A stretch of 8,956 bases of DNA, taken from CAZUMJ01 sp964621605. GTDB taxonomy: Bacteria; Actinomycetota; Acidimicrobiia; Acidimicrobiales; Iamiaceae. The notes below the pieces were generated by a model that searched no databases, was not told where the DNA came from, and was given only the letters and a program-made list of their open reading frames with translations. Below, piece by piece: positions 6,153 through 8,956 of this stretch; position 1 is the stretch's first letter, and every line of letters begins with the position of its first letter. Both the position numbers and the translations under genes were made by a program. The DNA is taken from the NCBI GenBank assembly GCA_964621605.1, contig CAZUMJ010000062.1:1-8956 (forward strand). Reading direction: 5' to 3'.

Positions 6153-6837
6153 GGGTGCGCCCTTCGGTGACGGTGAGGTGGAGTGCACGCGCCGCTGCTG
6201 CGAGTGGGCAGCGCCGCCAGGTGCGTGCAGATGCTTGGCCGCGCAAGGCCCGCACACCACGGGGGTCCCACGGGAGCATGCCGCCGATGGGGATGCCCAG
6301 CGCGGTGTTGACGTCGGCGGTGGTGGTGGATCGCGTCGCACCCACGACGACCGCCGATTGGGCAACCCCCAGCAGGCTCTGGGCGAGCTCGCGTGTGTGC
6401 AGCACGCTCTCGGGTGTCGCTCGACAGACGAGCAGCACGGAATCGGCTCGGGCGAGGATGGCTCGCTCGACAGGTGACCCGGTCCACCTGCCGAGGTCGA
6501 CGAACACCGGCGCGTCGCGTTGCATGAGGCCGTCCCAGAAGGTGGCGTCGAGCGCGTTGAGCGCGGCGGTGGTGGCTGCGGCCGCTGGTGGTGCCGCAAC
6601 CGCGAGGGCTCCCGACGGCAGTGGTTCGGCGGTGGCGGTGATGTCGTGCGCGGCTGCTTTGGTTGCCAACTCGATGAGCCCGCCCTGCAGGGACGGGCCG
6701 CACCAGCACGCAAGGTCGCCGCCCGACCGGTCGGCTTCGAACACGACCGAGGGGCTGCCGGTGACTGCCGCGAGGGCGAGCGCGGTGGTGGTCGCCCCCG
6801 GGGCGCCTTTGGCTGACGTCACGCAGGTGAGGGTCAC
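6133..6837 (-). CDS. CpaE/TadZ-like MinD/ParA-family ATPase, Tad localisation protein
   Basis: A 234-residue protein starting at GTG 6837, which overlaps the SAF gene stop by four bases (GTGA) and has GGGAG just upstream. The ParA/MinD-type P-loop is deviant: AKGAPGATTT at residues 9-18 keeps the signature Lys (K10), but the Lys normally just before the Thr/Ser is Ala (A15). EADRSGGD near 34-41 and VFVDLGRWTG near 111-120 correspond to the other nucleotide-binding stretches. The Tad operon member of this family, CpaE/TadZ, recruits the machine to its cellular site. Family members of this P-loop form occur in actinobacterial Tad clusters. There is no N-terminal receiver-like domain, which longer CpaE proteins have. 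Whether it hydrolyses ATP cannot be told from sequence. Its 3' end overlaps the CpaF start by 20 bases. Confidence 0.82.
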   Translation of the reverse strand: MTLTCVTSAKGAPGATTTALALAAVTGSPSVVFEADRSGGDLACWCGPSLQGGLIELATKAAAHDITATAEPLPSGALAVAAPPAAAATTAALNALDATFWDGLMQRDAPVFVDLGRWTGSPVERAILARADSVLLVCRATPESVLHTRELAQSLLGVAQSAVVVGATRSTTTADVNTALGIPIGGMLPWDPRGVRALRGQASARTWRRCPLAAAARALHLTVTEGRTHAPTHG

Positions 6838-7499
6838 GGCTCTCCCATGACGACGAGGGCGACGCGAGCGTCGGCCGCCGCGGCGGAGGCGAGGCCTGCC
6901 TGCGCGTGCGGGACGACCACACTGACCGGCCGTGTCTCGGCGCCCGGTGCCCGCTCGCCGACGTCGAGTACCCAACCGGAGAAGGTGATGGGCATGGCGG
7001 TCGTGCCGGCAAGTGGGCGGATCACGACTTGCACGCGGTCACCTTGTTGGAGCCCGTTCGGCGCGTCGCCGGGCGCGAGGAGCGCGCCCACGACAGCTTC
7101 GTCGGCGGTGACGGGGCGGGCGTTGGCGGCGAGCAGGGCATCGTCTGCCAGCAACGCGCCTCGGCCGAGGGGACGCGCCGTGCGTCGCCCGAGGACGCCA
7201 TCGAGGTGCGCGGCGTCAACGGTCGCGACGGTCGGCTCCGCGGCGACGCGGGTAACCCGCAGGTCGCCGCGGCTCAGGAGGTGGTAGCGGGGGACCGGGT
7301 GTGCCAGGACGAGCACCTCTCGTCGCGACCCGACGGACAGGTACGCGACCGCGGCGATCCAACCCCCGACGGCAACAAGCGCTGCACCCGCGAGGATGCG
7401 GCTCGGAGCCCGCCGTGGCCGCGGGCGCGCGGGCTGGAGCCAGTCGACGGGATCGTTGGTGCGCCGGCGGCGCGGGGCTGTTGACGCGGTGGTGCTCAC
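6834..7499 (-). CDS. Membrane-anchored SAF-domain protein, CpaB/RcpC-like
   Basis: A 221-residue protein starting at GTG 7499, with GGAAG six bases upstream. It is the first gene of the cluster. Residues 1-34 are a basic, Pro/Arg-rich cytoplasmic tail, 35-56 one membrane helix, and about 60-121 an SAF domain (VLVLAHPVPRYHLLSRGDL, then GRRTARPLGRGALL). An extracytoplasmic RcpC-type region follows, including GDRVQVVIRP and a beta-rich C-terminus. In Gram-negative Tad systems CpaB/RcpC supports the secretin. Here no secretin is present, so it may instead anchor or guide the pilus through the wall (inference). SAF proteins also occur in flagellar and antifreeze families, but the position directly before CpaE and CpaF favours the pilus role. 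The next gene begins within its stop codon. Confidence 0.85.
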   Translation of the reverse strand: MSTTASTAPRRRRTNDPVDWLQPARPRPRRAPSRILAGAALVAVGGWIAAVAYLSVGSRREVLVLAHPVPRYHLLSRGDLRVTRVAAEPTVATVDAAHLDGVLGRRTARPLGRGALLADDALLAANARPVTADEAVVGALLAPGDAPNGLQQGDRVQVVIRPLAGTTAMPITFSGWVLDVGERAPGAETRPVSVVVPHAQAGLASAAAADARVALVVMGEP

Positions 7500-7677
7500 A
7501 CGGTGCTTCCGGGCGTGGACGACGGATCCGGCGCCGAGACCGAGGTGGGTCGGACCCGGGCGCGGCCGCCTGTTACCCGACTCTTGCTGTCATCAAACGT
7601 CCGGCTCTGCACAAGTGGACACGACGTGGGGGGACACGCGAGCCGCGCTCGGAATCTTCTGTGGTGGACTTGCCCGC
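7500..7677. other. Divergent intergenic region between the pilus operon and the amidohydrolase gene
   Basis: A 178-base non-coding stretch that must hold whatever promoters drive the leftward pilus operon and the rightward amidohydrolase gene. About 7571-7600 is clearly richer in A and T than its surroundings. No long inverted repeat, operator array or riboswitch was recognised. Confidence 0.6.
7570..7596 (-). promoter_or_regulatory. Possible promoter of the pilus operon (weak)
   Basis: Minus-strand TTGATG (plus 7591-7596) and TAACAG (plus 7570-7575) are separated by 15 bases, inside the locally A/T-rich patch about 70 bases before the first start codon. The -10-like hexamer lacks the final T, and the spacing is short, so this is only a candidate. 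Confidence 0.2.
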
Positions 7678-8955
7678 ATGGCAGAGCTGCTGGTGCGAGA
7701 TGCGTGGTTGGTCGACGGATCGGGGGGTGCCCCGCGTGCCGCAGATGTCGAGGTCAGCGAAGGTGTCGTCACCGCGATCCTGGAACCTGGCAAGGGCTCC
7801 ACCGCCCACGCAGGCCGGGTCGTCGACGCCGAAGGCCGCCTCGTGACGCCGGGGTTCGTCGACATCCACACCCACTACGACGCCCAGGCCACGTGGGACC
7901 CGTACCTCACCCCCAGCTCGTGGCACGGCGTGACCACCGTGGTGATGGGCAACTGCGGGGTCGGGTTCGCCCCCGCCGCAGCTGATCGACACGAGTGGCT
8001 GATCGACCTGATGGAGGGCGTCGAGGACATCCCCGGGTCAGCGATGACCGAAGGGCTCCAATGGGGATGGACGAGCTTCGAGGAGTACCTCGATGCGCTC
8101 GATCGGATGCCGCGGATGCTCGATGTCGGCACGCAGATCGGACATGGCCCGCTGCGGGCGTTCGTGATGGGAGACCGCGGCGCGGCCAACGAGCCGGCTA
8201 CCGCGGCGGAGCAGGCCGAGATGGCGACGCTCGTCGCCGCGGCGCTGCGTGCCGGTGCGCTGGGCTTCTCGACAAGTCGCACGCCCATTCACCGCTCCAA
8301 ACAGGGCGAGCTGGTGCCCGGAACGACGGCCCCGGCCGAGGAGTTGTTCGCGCTTGGCGCCGCGCTCGGCGAGGTCGGCCACGGGGTGTTCCAGTTCGCT
8401 CCGGAGCACGCCCGCCTCCCGGTCGACGAATGGCCGTGGATGCGTGAGCTCGCCCGCCGCACGGGTGCCACGGTGAGCGTCAACCTCAACCAGTCGGGTG
8501 AGGCTCCCGAGGTGTGGCGGGAGGTGCTGGAGCTCCTCGACCAGGCTGCGGCTGAGGGGTTGCCGATCGTTGCGCAGGTGGCCGGTCGCTCGATCGGCAT
8601 CCTCTACTGCCTCGAAGGCAGCGTGCATCCGCTGTTGTTCCACCCTGCGTACCAAGAGGTCGCGGCGCTCGACATGGCGGCCCGCCTCGCTGCGCTGCGC
8701 GAACCCGAGCGTCGTCGTCGCCTCATCGAGGACCTGCCCGACGACGGCGGCTTGTTCCAGCGGGGCGTGCTCGACCGGCTCGACCGCATGTGGATCGTGG
8801 AGGGCAGCGCGATCGACTACGAACCACCGGTCGGTGCGTCGGTCGCCGCGCTCGCGGCGCAACGGCGTTGTCGCCCGATGGAGATCGTCGCCGACCAGCT
8901 CTGTCGAGACGAAGGGCGCGGCATGCTCTACGCCCCGTTCTTCAACTACGTCTAC
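7678..8955 (+). CDS. Amidohydrolase, N-acyl-D-amino-acid deacylase (D-aminoacylase) family, 3' end beyond window
   Basis: 426 residues are visible from ATG 7678 and the frame is still open at the right edge. The fold is that of a metal-dependent amidohydrolase: an N-terminal beta-rich part (MAELLVRDAWLVDGSGG), then PGFVDIHTHYDAQ with metal ligands H64 and H66. GNCGVGFAP follows, with C93, the Cys that replaces the carboxylated Lys as metal ligand in D-aminoacylases. Further family blocks are IGHGPLR near 154-160, GFSTSRTPIHR near 196-206, VPGTTAPAEEL and VAGRSIGIL. The family removes N-acyl groups from D-amino acids or acts on related amides. The GFSTSRT...HR...VPGT block resembles the longer mycobacterial-type homologues annotated as D-amino acid amidohydrolases. 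The true substrate is unknown. The ATG matches the usual family N-terminus, although the ribosome-binding site is weak. It is divergent from the pilus genes with no evident functional link. Confidence 0.88.
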   Translation, partial: MAELLVRDAWLVDGSGGAPRAADVEVSEGVVTAILEPGKGSTAHAGRVVDAEGRLVTPGFVDIHTHYDAQATWDPYLTPSSWHGVTTVVMGNCGVGFAPAAADRHEWLIDLMEGVEDIPGSAMTEGLQWGWTSFEEYLDALDRMPRMLDVGTQIGHGPLRAFVMGDRGAANEPATAAEQAEMATLVAAALRAGALGFSTSRTPIHRSKQGELVPGTTAPAEELFALGAALGEVGHGVFQFAPEHARLPVDEWPWMRELARRTGATVSVNLNQSGEAPEVWREVLELLDQAAAEGLPIVAQVAGRSIGILYCLEGSVHPLLFHPAYQEVAALDMAARLAALREPERRRRLIEDLPDDGGLFQRGVLDRLDRMWIVEGSAIDYEPPVGASVAALAAQRRCRPMEIVADQLCRDEGRGMLYAPFFNYVY

Positions 8956-8956
8956 G

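Noticed and set aside
7584..7613. Plus-strand promoter-like TTGCTG followed by TGCACA for the amidohydrolase gene
   Set aside because: The -10-like element matches the consensus at too few positions, and the hexamers could occur by chance.
7601..7645. Short inverted and direct repeats (GTCC...GGAC, repeated GGACAC) in the divergent region
   Set aside because: Arms are only 4-6 bases with mismatched spacing, expected by chance in such G+C-rich sequence; not enough to call an operator or terminator.

Overview
The window is strongly G+C-rich bacterial DNA with near-gapless coding. It probably comes from a high-GC actinobacterium. That rests on codon bias toward G/C in third positions, frequent GTG starts, a secretin-free Tad layout, and the form of the LysM and CpaF proteins. 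An aquatic Acidimicrobiia-type lineage is plausible, but this is inference and no taxonomic marker gene is present.

About 84% of the window (7499 down to 3, minus strand) is one co-directional cluster encoding a tight-adherence (Tad/Flp, type IVb pilus-like) secretion and assembly machine. In transcription order it holds: a membrane-anchored SAF-domain protein (CpaB/RcpC-like, 7499-6834); a MinD/ParA-fold localisation ATPase (CpaE/TadZ-like, 6837-6133); the assembly ATPase (CpaF/TadA-like, 6152-4797); two inner-membrane platform proteins (TadB-like 4800-3976, TadC-like 3979-3056); a 68-residue Flp-type prepilin (3042-2836); two TadE-like pseudopilins (2831-2400 and 2403-1993); a TadG-N-like protein (1996-1568); and a multi-pass, double-LysM protein (1568 to beyond the left edge). 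Seven of the nine junctions overlap by 1, 4 or 20 bases. The only gaps are 13 bases before the pilin and 4 bases after it, and the pilin has a strong Shine-Dalgarno. The layout suggests one translationally coupled polycistronic unit with extra ribosome loading at the structural pilin.

How the parts would work together: CpaE positions the machine, CpaF powers it, TadB/TadC form the membrane platform, the prepilin and TadE proteins are processed and assembled, and the SAF and LysM proteins could link the machine to the cell envelope. No prepilin peptidase (TadV/CpaA-like) and no secretin lie in the window. A secretin would not be expected in a monoderm.

At the right, a 178-base divergent intergenic region (7500-7677) separates the pilus operon from a plus-strand amidohydrolase of the N-acyl-D-amino-acid deacylase type, which runs off the right edge. 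It appears functionally unrelated to the pilus genes.

No RNA genes, insertion sequences, CRISPR arrays or convincing terminators were seen. The most unusual content is the LysM protein, which has three different in-frame tandem repeats in its linkers, and the very short pilin with a long arginine-rich leader. This is a recognisable Tad system in an actinobacterial form rather than a wholly new system.
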